Source: Streptomyces coelicoflavus
GTDB lineage: Bacteria; Actinomycetota; Actinomycetes; Streptomycetales; Streptomycetaceae
DNA length: 64,000 bases
NCBI RefSeq assembly: GCF_003112555.1
Contig: NZ_BEWB01000012.1
Location: 124,001-188,000 of the forward strand
Reading direction: 5' to 3'
Part shown: in pieces, positions 52,309 through 60,549 of the stretch
How positions within the stretch are numbered: position 1 is the stretch's first letter
Layout of the letters: every line of letters begins with the position of its first letter
Notes under the pieces: model-generated
Database searches by the model: none
Seen by the model: the letters and a program-made list of their open reading frames with translations, nothing else
Told to the model about the DNA's origin: nothing
Position numbers and translations under genes: made by a program

Positions 52309-53469
52309 ATGACGGAGATCCGGCGCGGCGCCACCGCGACGCGCCGTTCCACCGGAACGCCGGAGACGCACGGGTTCATCGGCACACAGCGGGACGAGGA
52401 GCCGGCGGAGTCGTCCGGGGGACAGGGGCCGGTGATGGCCGAAGGGCACGAGGCAGCCACGCTCCTCAGGGAGTCACGGGCGTCGGTCGACCCGGAACTG
52501 CGCTCCGCCATCGCATCGCTGCCCGATTCGATGCGCCGGATCGCGCTCTACCACTTCGGCTGGCAGCACGCGGACGGTACGCCCGCGACGGGCAACGCGG
52601 GCAAGGCGATCCGCCCCGCGCTCGTCCTCACGGCGGCGACCGCGCTCGGCGGGCCGACGGCCCGTGCGGCGGCCGGCCGGGCCGCGGCGGCGGTGGAACT
52701 GGCTCACAACTTCACCCTGCTGCACGACGACGTGATGGACCGGGACGTCACCCGGCGTCATCGGCCGACCGCCTGGACCGTGTTCGGCGACGCCGACGCG
52801 ATTCTCGCCGGGGACGCCCTTCAGGCGCTCGCCCTGCGGCTGCTCGCCGCGGACCCGCACCCCGCGTCCGCGGCGGCGGCCGCCCGGCTCTCCGACTGCG
52901 TCATGGAGCTGTGCGAGGGCCAGCACGTGGACACGGCGCTGGAGGGGCGCCCGCCGGGCGAGGTCACCCTCGACGAGACGCTCGCCATGGCCGAGGCCAA
53001 GACGGGCGCCCTGCTGGGCTGTGCCTGTGCCCTCGGCGCGCTGTACGCGGGCGCCGCCCCGGAGGACGTCGAGGCCCTGGACGCCTTCGGCCGTGAGGCG
53101 GGGCTGGCCTTCCAGCTGATCGACGACGTCATCGGCATATGGGGCGACCCGCGCCACACCGGCAAGCCGGCCGGTGCGGACCTGGCCGCCCGCAAGAAGT
53201 CACTGCCGGTGGTCGCCGCCCTCACCTCCGGCACTCCGGCCGCCGCCGAACTCGCCGAGTTGTACGCGGCACCGTACGACGAGGACAAGGAGGACCTGGA
53301 GCGCACCGCCCTGGTGGTGGAGCGGGCCGGCGGCCGGGACTGGGCGCAGGCCCAGGCGGCCGACCGGATGGCCAGGGCCATGCAGGAGCTGGCCCGTGCC
53401 GTGCCCGCCCCGGAGGCGGCGGGCGGACTGCTCGCGCTGGCCGAGTTCGTGACCCGGCGCAGCACCTGA
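52309..53469 (+). CDS. Polyprenyl diphosphate synthase, probable encapsulin cargo
   Basis: A 386-residue trans-isoprenyl diphosphate synthase. First Asp-rich motif is LLHDDVMDRDVTRRHRP (DDVMD), second is QLIDDVIGIWGDPRHTGKP, typical of actinobacterial FPP/GGPP-type enzymes. Residues 1-55 (MTEIRRGATATRRSTGTPET onward, rich in Gly, Thr, Glu, Arg) are low-complexity and precede the catalytic domain, as in known Family 2B cargo proteins. ATG 52309 follows GGGGGAAGG. Chain length is not certain; the residues before the first motif (AAVELAHNFT) lack large blocking aromatics, so C15-C20 is likely. It is followed by a terminator hairpin. Confidence 0.88.
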   Translation: MTEIRRGATATRRSTGTPETHGFIGTQRDEEPAESSGGQGPVMAEGHEAATLLRESRASVDPELRSAIASLPDSMRRIALYHFGWQHADGTPATGNAGKAIRPALVLTAATALGGPTARAAAGRAAAAVELAHNFTLLHDDVMDRDVTRRHRPTAWTVFGDADAILAGDALQALALRLLAADPHPASAAAAARLSDCVMELCEGQHVDTALEGRPPGEVTLDETLAMAEAKTGALLGCACALGALYAGAAPEDVEALDAFGREAGLAFQLIDDVIGIWGDPRHTGKPAGADLAARKKSLPVVAALTSGTPAAAELAELYAAPYDEDKEDLERTALVVERAGGRDWAQAQAADRMARAMQELARAVPAPEAAGGLLALAEFVTRRST

Positions 53470-53515
53470 CGGCCGCCCGGCGGGCGTGAACCGCCGGGGC
53501 GGCCGGCGCAAGACC

Positions 53516-53579
53516 CCGGAGCCCGTGCAGGGCCGTACGGCACCTGACCGACGTACGGCCGCACCGCCGACGGCTCCGG
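53516..53579 (+). terminator. Nested terminator hairpin after the prenyl synthase
   Basis: Inner stem GGCCGTACG (53531-53539)/CGTACGGCC (53552-53560), outer arms CCGGAGCC (53516-53523)/GGCTCCGG (53572-53579), 47 bases after the stop. Confidence 0.7.
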
Positions 53580-53706
53580 TCCGGCGGGTCCCGCACTTCC
53601 CCACGGTGTGCGGGGCCCGCCTCCCCGTCTCTCCCGCTGGGCGTGGGGCCCACCGGTAGGCTCAACCGCCGTACGTACGAGCGGTGTTGAGTCGAAGGGG
53701 CGAAGC

Positions 53707-54342
53707 ATGGGTGTGGCGATCCGGACGGCGGGGGAGGACGACCGGGATCTGGTCGTCCGGCTGCTGGACGAGGCCTTCCAGGACGATCCGGTGAGCAGCT
53801 GGGTCTTCCCCGGCGAGGAGTACCGGCGACGGACGCACCACCGGCTCATGGCCGCCTTCACCGACGCCGTCCTCGCCGACGGACGCATCGACGTCACCGA
53901 GGACGGTGCCGCCTGCGCGCTGTGGCTGCCCGTCCCGGCGGACGAGCATCCCGGTGCCGAGCCGGACAGCGGGTCCGAGGCGGACGTCGAGGACGTACCC
54001 GTCCGGATCCGCGAGGCCGTCGACCCGGACAACGAGCGGGTGGAGGCGATAGCCCGGCTCACCGACGGCATCCACCCCACCGGCCGGGCCCACGCGTATC
54101 TGTGGATGATCGGCGTGGTCCCCGGGCGACAGGGCGAGGGGCTGGGCACCGCCCTGATCGAGAGCGTGCTCGACCGCTGCGACCGCGAGGGGCTGCCCGC
54201 CTATCTGGAGGCGAGCAGCGCCCGGGGCAGGGTGCTGTACGAACGCCTCGGTTTCGAGTTCACCGGGCGGGCCCTGGATCTGCCGGACGGCCCCCGCATG
54301 TGGCCCATGTGGCGCGAGCCCCGGACCCGGACGAACGCATAA
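53707..54342 (+). CDS. GNAT-family acetyltransferase
   Basis: A 211-residue GNAT protein, IRTAGEDDRDLVVRLLDEAF at the N-terminus, acetyl-CoA loop GVVPGRQGEGLGTALIESVL near residue 140 and GRVLYERLGFEFTGR near the C-terminus. It resembles the group that includes diverse toxin- and drug-modifying relatives, but no substrate can be named. ATG 53707 after GAAGGGG. Confidence 0.86.
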   Translation: MGVAIRTAGEDDRDLVVRLLDEAFQDDPVSSWVFPGEEYRRRTHHRLMAAFTDAVLADGRIDVTEDGAACALWLPVPADEHPGAEPDSGSEADVEDVPVRIREAVDPDNERVEAIARLTDGIHPTGRAHAYLWMIGVVPGRQGEGLGTALIESVLDRCDREGLPAYLEASSARGRVLYERLGFEFTGRALDLPDGPRMWPMWREPRTRTNA

Positions 54343-54418
54343 TCCGCTCCTCATACAACTACACATGGAGTACTGTGAACGTAGTGGTCAACGTGCTCGA
54401 CCTGTAGGGGAGACCGGT

Positions 54419-55003
54419 TTGCGCAAGCTCACGTACTTCATCGCCTGTTCGATCGACGGCTTCATCGGCGGGCCGGACGGCGACGCGTCGTTCATGTATC
54501 CGTTCGTCGACGAGGAGTTCCTCGAGTTCCTGAAGGAGGAGTACCCGGAGACGATCCCCACCCAGGGCCGCCGGGCGCTCGGCATCGACGACCTGCCCAA
54601 CAAGCGGTTCGACACGGTCGTCCAGGGGAGGGCCAGCTACGACCTGGCCCTGAAGGAGGGCAACAGCAGTCCGTACGCACACCTGCGCGAGTTCGTCGCC
54701 TCGCGCACGCTCGCCGAGTCGCCCGACCCTAACGTCGAGATCGTCTCGGCGGACCTGGCCGGCCGGGTCCGGGAGCTGAAGGCGGAGGACACTGCCCTGG
54801 ACATCTACCTGTGCGGCGGGTCGGTCGTCGCCGGGGAGCTGGTCGACGAGATCGACGAGCTGGTCATCAAGACGTACCCCGTGATCCTCGGCACGGGCAT
54901 GCCGATGTTCGCCTCCGGGTTCGAGGTCTCCGAGTTCGCCACGGACTCGGTGCGGAGCTTCGGCAACGGCGCCGTGGTGCGCACGTACCACCGGAAGCGC
55001 TGA
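54419..55003 (+). CDS. RibD C-terminal/dihydrofolate reductase-like oxidoreductase
   Basis: A 194-residue protein with a DHFR-like fold: LTYFIACSIDGFIGGPDGD at the N-terminus (the active-site Asp region) and LDIYLCGGSVVAGELVDEIDEL in the second half, where GGS binds NADPH. Similar proteins are called dihydrofolate reductase family but usually do not reduce folate. TTG 54419 is chosen because GGGGAGA precedes it at seven bases; the frame is open 18 codons further up. No partner is adjacent. Confidence 0.82.
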   Translation: MRKLTYFIACSIDGFIGGPDGDASFMYPFVDEEFLEFLKEEYPETIPTQGRRALGIDDLPNKRFDTVVQGRASYDLALKEGNSSPYAHLREFVASRTLAESPDPNVEIVSADLAGRVRELKAEDTALDIYLCGGSVVAGELVDEIDELVIKTYPVILGTGMPMFASGFEVSEFATDSVRSFGNGAVVRTYHRKR

Positions 55004-55029
55004 GCCGCAGCCCGTTCTACCCTGGGGAC

Positions 55030-55251
55030 ATGGACAGCGACACGTACGTCTGTCCCGAGTGCGGACAGCCAGTCGAAGCGGTCGCCAGGCGCCACAAGAC
55101 CCTGGGCGCGTGGGTTCCGACCTGGGGACCCGGCCCGTGCCGCAACCCGGAGTGCGGGGCAGGTCCCGAGCCGGACACCCGCACCGCGGGCCCCGGCACG
55201 CGGCCCGGGACGAAGCGGCACCGCCGAGGGGCGACCGCGGAGAAACCCTGA
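55030..55251 (+). CDS. Small zinc-ribbon protein
   Basis: A 73-residue protein starting MDSDTYVCPECGQPVEAVAR. Two knuckles, CPEC and CRNPEC, make a possible four-cysteine zinc site; the remainder is a proline-rich and then basic (GTKRHRRG) tail. ATG 55030 follows GGGG. No named family. It converges with sodN. Confidence 0.7.
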   Translation: MDSDTYVCPECGQPVEAVARRHKTLGAWVPTWGPGPCRNPECGAGPEPDTRTAGPGTRPGTKRHRRGATAEKP

Positions 55252-55262
55252 CCACGGCAACG

Positions 55263-55302
55263 CCGAAGGGGCCCGGCCGGGATGGCGGCCGGGCCCCTTC
55301 GG
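55263..55302. terminator. Bidirectional terminator between the zinc-ribbon gene and sodN
   Basis: A perfect 16-bp stem: CCGAAGGGGCCCGGCC (55263-55278) with 55287-55302, loop of eight bases. It lies 11 bases after the zinc-ribbon stop and 55 bases after the sodN stop. Confidence 0.8.
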
Positions 55303-55357
55303 GCTCCGCTGCGGCCTGCGATGGTGCACCGATCGCCGGCCCGGGGCGCTGACTCCG

Positions 55358-55753
55358 TCAGGCCTTCTTGGTCTCCCAGAAGATCTTGTCGATCTGGGCG
55401 ATGTAGTCCAGGGCCTTCTGGCCGGTCGCCGGGTCCTTCGAGCCCTTGGCGGCCGACAGGGCCTTCAGGGTGTCGTTGACCAGCTGGTGCAGCTCCGGGT
55501 ACTTCTCGAAGTGCGGCGGCTTGAAGTAGTCGCTCCACAGCACGGAGACGTGGTGCTTCGCGAGCTCGGCGCGCTGCTCCTTGATGACCGTGGCGCGCGT
55601 CTGGAAGTGCGGGTCGTCGTTGCCGGCCATCTTCTCCTGGACGGCCTTCACCGACTCCGCCTCGATGCGGGCCTGGGCCGGGTCGTACACGCCGCAGGGC
55701 AGGTCGCAGTGGGCGCTGACCGTGACCTTGGGGGCAAACAGGCGGGAAAGCAT
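55358..55753 (-). CDS. sodN: Nickel superoxide dismutase precursor
   Basis: It dismutates superoxide with a nickel hook. The precursor is 131 residues; the 14-residue leader MLSRLFAPKVTVSA is removed so the mature chain begins HCDLPCGVYDP, in which His1, Cys2 and Cys6 bind nickel. The rest is a four-helix bundle. ATG 55753 after AAGGAACGCTCC. It is divergent from sodX, the maturation protease gene, 145 bases apart. In Streptomyces, nickel raises SodN and shuts off the iron enzyme through Nur; no Nur box was identified with confidence in the gap. Confidence 0.97.
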   Translation of the reverse strand: MLSRLFAPKVTVSAHCDLPCGVYDPAQARIEAESVKAVQEKMAGNDDPHFQTRATVIKEQRAELAKHHVSVLWSDYFKPPHFEKYPELHQLVNDTLKALSAAKGSKDPATGQKALDYIAQIDKIFWETKKA

Positions 55754-55898
55754 GGAGCGTTCCTTCCTCGTGATCGTCTTCTCATGGGGGACATTACTCC
55801 CTGGGAAGCCCGTTTTCGCGGGTGCCCCCGTGGGCTTAGGACAAAAGTCCGGGGTGAGACTGAGACTGGTGGAGGAAAGACCGGGGAGGTGCCGGGTG

Positions 55899-56336
55899 AT
55901 GCCGGAGCAACTGTCGCAGGAGACCAAGCGCGCCAGAGGGGCGCTGCCCTTCGGCCCGGCCGAGGTGACCGGGCCGTCGATGGTGCCCACGCTGCACCAC
56001 GGTGACGTGCTGCTCGTGCACTGGGGGGCGCGGGTCCGGCCGGGTGACGTGGTCGTGCTGCGGCACCCCTTCCAGCAGGACCTGCTGGTGGTCAAGCGGG
56101 CGGCCGAACGACGCGGGTCCGGCTGGTGGGTGCTCGGGGACAACGCGTTCGCGGGCGGGGACAGCACCGATTACGGGGTGGTCCCGCAGGACCTCGTACT
56201 GGGCCGGGTCCGGTTCAGGTACCGGCCGCCGCGGCCGGGTCAGCGTTCGCCGTTCGCCGCGGTCCGCTGGGCGCTGTCGGCGGTCAGGCCGGTGCCGGCC
56301 GACCGGTCCGCCTCCAGGCGCTTGCGGGCGCGGTAG
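55899..56336 (+). CDS. sodX: Nickel SOD maturation protease SodX (S26-type signal-peptidase family)
   Basis: It cleaves the SodN leader to expose His1. The 145-residue protein lacks a membrane anchor and resembles a trimmed S26 peptidase: GPSMVPTLHHGDVLLVHW near residue 20 (Ser nucleophile in the SM motif), VVVLRHPFQQDLLVVKRA near residue 50 (Lys region) and WWVLGDNAFAGGDSTDYG near residue 80. ATG 55899, or GTG three bases upstream, follows GGGGAGG. Its last 97 bases overlap the antisense CGNR gene. Confidence 0.88.
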   Translation: MPEQLSQETKRARGALPFGPAEVTGPSMVPTLHHGDVLLVHWGARVRPGDVVVLRHPFQQDLLVVKRAAERRGSGWWVLGDNAFAGGDSTDYGVVPQDLVLGRVRFRYRPPRPGQRSPFAAVRWALSAVRPVPADRSASRRLRAR

Positions 56337-56869
56337 GCCGCCACGTTGGCGCGGGTGGCGCAGCGGTCGGAGCAGTAGCGGCGGGAGCGGTTGGTGGAGG
56401 TGTCCAGGTAGGCGTTGCGGCAGGGGGCCGCCTCGCACAGGCCCAGCCGGTCGACGCCGTACTCGGTGAGGTGGAAGGCCAGGCCCATCGCCGCGATGGC
56501 CGCGAAACCGGCGGTCGCGTTGGAGGGGTGGTCGGCGAGGTGCATGTGCCACAGCGGGCTGCCGTCCTCCGCGCGGTGGTCGTGTCCGGAGATCTGCGGG
56601 CTCACCGGGAACTCCAGGAGCAGCGAGTTCAGCAGGTCCACGGCGAGGGTCTCGTCGCCGCCGTCGGCCGCCTCGAAGACCGCGCGCAGCCGGCCCCGGA
56701 CCGAGCGGAACCGCGTCACGTCGGCGTCGGACGCGCGCCGTGCCGCGGACTGGTTGGCGCCGAAGAGCTCTCGGACGGCCTCCACCGAGGTCAGTGCGTC
56801 CTGACCCCGCGACGGTTCCTCGGTGTTGACGAGACGTACGGCGTAATCCGAGTAATAGGCCAGTTCCAC
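56240..56869 (-). CDS. CGNR zinc finger/ABATE-domain protein, probable regulator
   Basis: A 209-residue protein with an N-terminal ABATE-type domain (LAYYSDYAVRLVNTEEP; LRAVFEAADGGDE) and a C-terminal zinc finger: LCEAAPCRNAYLD, then RRYCSDRCATRANVAAYRARK. CGNR proteins are predicted DNA- or stress-linked regulators. The 3' 97 bases overlap the end of sodX on the other strand; the C-terminal tail after RARK is low-complexity and is the part that overlaps. It is divergent from a methyltransferase gene, 100 bases apart, a plausible target. Confidence 0.82.
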   Translation of the reverse strand: MELAYYSDYAVRLVNTEEPSRGQDALTSVEAVRELFGANQSAARRASDADVTRFRSVRGRLRAVFEAADGGDETLAVDLLNSLLLEFPVSPQISGHDHRAEDGSPLWHMHLADHPSNATAGFAAIAAMGLAFHLTEYGVDRLGLCEAAPCRNAYLDTSTNRSRRYCSDRCATRANVAAYRARKRLEADRSAGTGLTADSAQRTAANGER

Positions 56870-56969
56870 TTGTAGTCCTTACGAAGGGGCTCTAGGGTCG
56901 TGCCTGCGGTCAGGTAATGGCTGACTGTGCTTCCAGGGTATTACAGTGACGCAGGCACGGAGGGGCTCG

Positions 56970-57773
56970 ATGACGGACGCGGACGCCACCACGACGACGG
57001 CCACCACGATCAGCACGACCGCCGCGGCGGGAGCCGACTGGCAGGCGTGGCAGCAGAGCTGGGACCGGCAGCAGGAGTGGTACATGCCGGACCGGGAGGA
57101 ACGGTTCCGGATCATGCTCGACATGGTCGAGGCGCTCGTGGGCCCCGCGCCGCGCGTGCTCGACCTGGCCTGCGGCACCGGCACCATCACGGCCCGGCTG
57201 CTCGCCCGGTTCCCGCAGGCCACGAGCACGGGCGTGGACCTCGACCCCGCGCTCCTCGCCATCGCGGAGGGCACCTTCGCGGGCGACGAGCGGGTCGAGT
57301 TCGTCACCGCCGACCTCAAGGACCCCGACTGGCCGGCCCGGCTGCCGCACGACACGTACGACGCCGTGCTGACCGCCACGGCCCTGCACTGGTTGCACGC
57401 CGAACCCCTCGCGGATCTCTACGGCCGGGTCGCGGAGCTGGTCCGCGACGGTGGTCTCTTCATGAACGCGGACCACATGATCGACGACACGACGCCCCGG
57501 ATCAACGCGGCCGAGCGCGCGCAGCGGCACACGCGCATGGACGCCGCGAAGGGCGAGGGCGCGCTGGACTGGTCGCAGTGGTGGCAGCTCGCCGCCAAGG
57601 ACCCGGTGCTCGCCGGGCCCACCGCACGTCGTTTCGAGATCTACGGCGAACACGCGGACGGTGATATGCCCTCGGCGGCGTGGCACGCGCGCGTGCTGCG
57701 CGAGAAGGGCTTCGGCGAGGCGCGCCCGGTGTGGTGCTCGCCGTCGGACACCCTGCTGCTGGCGCTCAAGTAG
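56970..57773 (+). CDS. Class I SAM-dependent methyltransferase
   Basis: A 267-residue methyltransferase. Motif I is VLDLACGTGTITARLLARFP near residue 65, followed by GVDLDPALLAIAEG (acidic loop), then VEFVTADLKD and YDAVLTATALHWL (motif II/IV region). Substrate unknown. ATG 56970 is preferred over GTG 56946 because GGAGGGG lies five bases before it. A perfect palindromic terminator follows. Confidence 0.87.
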   Translation: MTDADATTTTATTISTTAAAGADWQAWQQSWDRQQEWYMPDREERFRIMLDMVEALVGPAPRVLDLACGTGTITARLLARFPQATSTGVDLDPALLAIAEGTFAGDERVEFVTADLKDPDWPARLPHDTYDAVLTATALHWLHAEPLADLYGRVAELVRDGGLFMNADHMIDDTTPRINAAERAQRHTRMDAAKGEGALDWSQWWQLAAKDPVLAGPTARRFEIYGEHADGDMPSAAWHARVLREKGFGEARPVWCSPSDTLLLALK

Positions 57774-57790
57774 GACCACGCGCCGGACCG

Positions 57791-57834
57791 CACGCCGAGG
57801 GGCGGTACGGATCTCCGTACCGCCCCTCGGCGTG
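57791..57834. terminator. Bidirectional terminator, 21-bp stem
   Basis: Perfect inverted repeat, CACGCCGAGGGGCGGTACGG plus A (57791-57811) and its complement 57814-57834, separated by two bases. It serves both the methyltransferase and the convergent ABC transporter operon. Confidence 0.85.
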
Positions 57835-57847
57835 GTCGTGCGGACGG

Positions 57848-58609
57848 TCAGAGGACCTTGGACAGGAACGCCTTCGTCCGGTCGTGCTGCGGATCGGTCA
57901 GGACGTCGCGCGGGTTGCCCGACTCGACGACCACGCCGTTGTCCATGAAGACGAGGCTGTCGCCGACCTCGCGGGCGAAGCCCATCTCGTGGGTGACGAC
58001 GACCATCGTCATGCCGGACTCCGCGAGGTCGCGCATGACGTCGAGGACGTCGCCCACCAGCTCGGGGTCGAGCGCCGAGGTCGGCTCGTCGAACAGCATC
58101 AGCTTCGGGTCCATCGCCAGGGCCCGCGCGATGGCCACGCGCTGCTGCTGGCCGCCGGAGAGCTGCGAGGGGTAGTTGCCGGCCTTGTCGCCCAGGCCCA
58201 CGCGCTCCAGAAGCCCGCGCGCGCGGTCCCTGGCCTGGCTCCTGCTCATGCCCTTGACCTGGACCGGTGCCTCCATGACGTTCTCCACGGCCGTCATGTG
58301 CGGGAACAGGTTGAAGCGCTGGAAGACCATGCCGATGTCGCGGCGCTTGAGGGCGACCTCGCTGTCCTTCAGTTCGTAGAGCTTGTCACCCTTCTGGCGG
58401 TAGCCGACCAGCTCGCCGTCGACGTAGAGGCGCCCGGCGTTGATCTTCTCCAGGTGGTTGATGCAGCGCAGGAACGTCGACTTGCCGGAGCCGGAGGGGC
58501 CGATGAGGCAGAACACCTCGCCCTGCTTGACCTCCAGGTCGATGCCCTTGAGGACCTCGACGGCACCGAAGGACTTGTGGACGCCCTCGGCCTTGACCAT
58601 GGCGGTCAT
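57848..58609 (-). CDS. Polar amino acid (glutamate-type) ABC transporter ATPase
   Basis: A 253-residue ATPase: Walker A IGPSGSGKSTFLR, Q-loop GMVFQRFNLFPHMTAVENV, signature YPSQLSGGQQQRVAIARAL, Walker B KLMLFDEPTSALDPELV and switch VVVTHEM. The FNLFPHMT stretch and length are those of GlnQ/GluA-type importers. ATG 58609 overlaps the permease stop by four bases. Last gene of the three-gene operon. Confidence 0.93.
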   Translation of the reverse strand: MTAMVKAEGVHKSFGAVEVLKGIDLEVKQGEVFCLIGPSGSGKSTFLRCINHLEKINAGRLYVDGELVGYRQKGDKLYELKDSEVALKRRDIGMVFQRFNLFPHMTAVENVMEAPVQVKGMSRSQARDRARGLLERVGLGDKAGNYPSQLSGGQQQRVAIARALAMDPKLMLFDEPTSALDPELVGDVLDVMRDLAESGMTMVVVTHEMGFAREVGDSLVFMDNGVVVESGNPRDVLTDPQHDRTKAFLSKVL

Positions 58610-59556
58610 GCCGCACCTCCCGTCGTGCTGGAGCGGTTCGACAGGGAGAACAGGTTCGCCCTGATCTTCTGCATCGGGGTCGGCGGCAGACTGCGGCTGG
58701 AGCCACGGGCGTAGTGCCGCTCGAGGTAGTACTGGCCGATGCTGAAGACCGAGGTCAGCAGCAGGTACCAGGCCGCGGCGAGGAACAGCATCTCGGCCGG
58801 GGCGCCCGAGGTCTGGCCGATGTCCTGGGCGACCCGGAACAACTCGGCGTACTGGACGACCGACACCAGGGAGGTCGTCTTCAGCATGTTGATGACCTCG
58901 TTGCCCGTCGGCGGCACGATCACGCGCATCGCCTGCGGGACCACGATCCGGCGCAGCGTCTTGGTGTGGCTCATGCCGAGCGCGTGCGCCGCCTCGGTCT
59001 GGCCCTCGTCGACCGCGAGCAGACCGGCGCGGCAGATCTCCGCCATGTACGCCGCCTCGTTCAGACCGAGGCCGAGCAGCGCCGTCAGGAACGGCGTCAT
59101 GAAGTCCGACCACTCGTCGCGGTAGAACGGGCCGAGGTTGATGTACTCGAAGACCAGGCCGAGGTTGAACCAGACGACCAGCTGCACCAGGACCGGCGTG
59201 CCGCGGAAGAACCAGATGTAGAACCACGCGATGGACGAGGTCACCGGGTTCTTCGACAGCCGCATCACGGCGAGCAGGATGCCGCCGAAGACGCCGATCA
59301 GCATCGCGAGGACGGTGATCAGGAGCGTCTTGCCCATGCCGGTCAGGACACGGTCGTCGAAGAAGTAGTCCGGGATCGCACCCCAGTTGATCTTGCCCTG
59401 GGAGAACGCGTACACGACCGCGGCCAGCAGCGCGATCGCGACGACCGCGGAGACGTACCGCCCGTAGTGCCGGACCGGGATGGCCTTGATGGCCTCCGGC
59501 GGGGTCGGCGGGGTGCCCGCCGGGCCGCCCGCCGTCTTGTCGATGTCAACAGTCAC
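58606..59556 (-). CDS. Polar amino acid ABC transporter permease (single subunit)
   Basis: A 316-residue HisM/GlnP-type permease with a cytoplasmic proline-rich N-terminus and five or six transmembrane segments; the conserved loop reads DEGQTEAAHALGMSHTKTLRRIVVPQAMR, in the place of the EAA motif. One permease gene only, so it must homodimerise. GTG 59556 start. 30 bases after the binding-protein gene. Confidence 0.91.
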   Translation of the reverse strand: MTVDIDKTAGGPAGTPPTPPEAIKAIPVRHYGRYVSAVVAIALLAAVVYAFSQGKINWGAIPDYFFDDRVLTGMGKTLLITVLAMLIGVFGGILLAVMRLSKNPVTSSIAWFYIWFFRGTPVLVQLVVWFNLGLVFEYINLGPFYRDEWSDFMTPFLTALLGLGLNEAAYMAEICRAGLLAVDEGQTEAAHALGMSHTKTLRRIVVPQAMRVIVPPTGNEVINMLKTTSLVSVVQYAELFRVAQDIGQTSGAPAEMLFLAAAWYLLLTSVFSIGQYYLERHYARGSSRSLPPTPMQKIRANLFSLSNRSSTTGGAA

Positions 59557-59586
59557 GGATGTTGCCTTTCAGCGCCCGCCGCGCGG

Positions 59587-60549
59587 TCACTTGCCGCCGT
59601 TGACGGTGGCCTCGGTGACGGCGCCTTCCGCCACACCCCACTTGTCCATGATCTTCTTGTACTCGCCGTTGGCGATCACCGCGTCCAGCGCCGCCTTGAG
59701 GGCGTCGCGCAGCTGCGTGTTGTCCTTGGCGACCGCGATGCCGTACGGGGCGGCCTCGACCTGCTCGCCGACGATCTGGAAGTCCTTGCCGCCGCCGGAG
59801 GTCTTCACCGCGTAGGCCGCGACCGGGAAGTCGGAGGAGCCGGCGTCCGCGCCGCCCGCGCGCAGGCGGGTCTGGGCCTGCTGGTCGTTGTCGAAGGCCT
59901 CCATGGAGATCTTCTTGCCGGCCGGGCACTTCTCGTTCTCGGCCTTGGCGAGGTCCTCGGAGACCGTGCCGCGCTGGAGCACGAGCTTCTTGCCGCACAG
60001 GTCGGACCAGGTCTTGATGCCCTGGTCGTCGCCCTTCTTGGTGTAGATCGAGACACCGGCGGTGAAGTAGTCGACGAAGTCGACGCCCTGGCCGACCTTC
60101 TTGCCGGTGTCGGCGTCGATGCCCTCCTGGCGGTCCTTGGTGTCGGTCATCGCGGACATGGCGATGTCGTACCGCTTGGAGCGCAGGCCGGTGATCAGGG
60201 TGTCGAAGGTGCCGTTCTCGAACTCGAACTTCACCCCGAGCTGCTTGCCCAGTGCGTCCGCGAGGTCGGGGTCGATACCGACGGTCTTTCCGGAGTCGTC
60301 CTTGAACTCGACCGGTGCGTAGGCGATGTCGGAGCCGACCTTGATGGTGCCCTTGTCGCGGATCGACTGGGGCAGCTTGTCGGCCAGCGGGGCGCCGCCC
60401 GAGGACTGGTTGTCGCTGCTGCCGGAGTCGCCGTTCTCGGTCTGGTCACCGCATCCGGTGAGCAGCAGGGCGCCTGCGACCGCGATCGCACCGACCGCTG
60501 CTAGCCGGGAGTGCGCGGCGGTCGTACGACGGGTGGAGCGTGCGGTCAT
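59587..60549 (-). CDS. Glutamate-type ABC transporter substrate-binding lipoprotein
   Basis: A 320-residue SBP3 lipoprotein. Signal: MTARSTRRTTAAHSRLAAVG, then ALLLTGC lipobox near residue 33, and a low-complexity Ser/Asn linker before the domain. Ligand-binding features YAPVEFKDDSGKTVGIDPDLADAL and RYDIAMSAMTDTKDR are typical for polar amino acid binding, including the Asp that holds the substrate amino group. ATG 60549 after GGAGGAACC. First gene of the operon. Confidence 0.92.
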   Translation of the reverse strand: MTARSTRRTTAAHSRLAAVGAIAVAGALLLTGCGDQTENGDSGSSDNQSSGGAPLADKLPQSIRDKGTIKVGSDIAYAPVEFKDDSGKTVGIDPDLADALGKQLGVKFEFENGTFDTLITGLRSKRYDIAMSAMTDTKDRQEGIDADTGKKVGQGVDFVDYFTAGVSIYTKKGDDQGIKTWSDLCGKKLVLQRGTVSEDLAKAENEKCPAGKKISMEAFDNDQQAQTRLRAGGADAGSSDFPVAAYAVKTSGGGKDFQIVGEQVEAAPYGIAVAKDNTQLRDALKAALDAVIANGEYKKIMDKWGVAEGAVTEATVNGGK

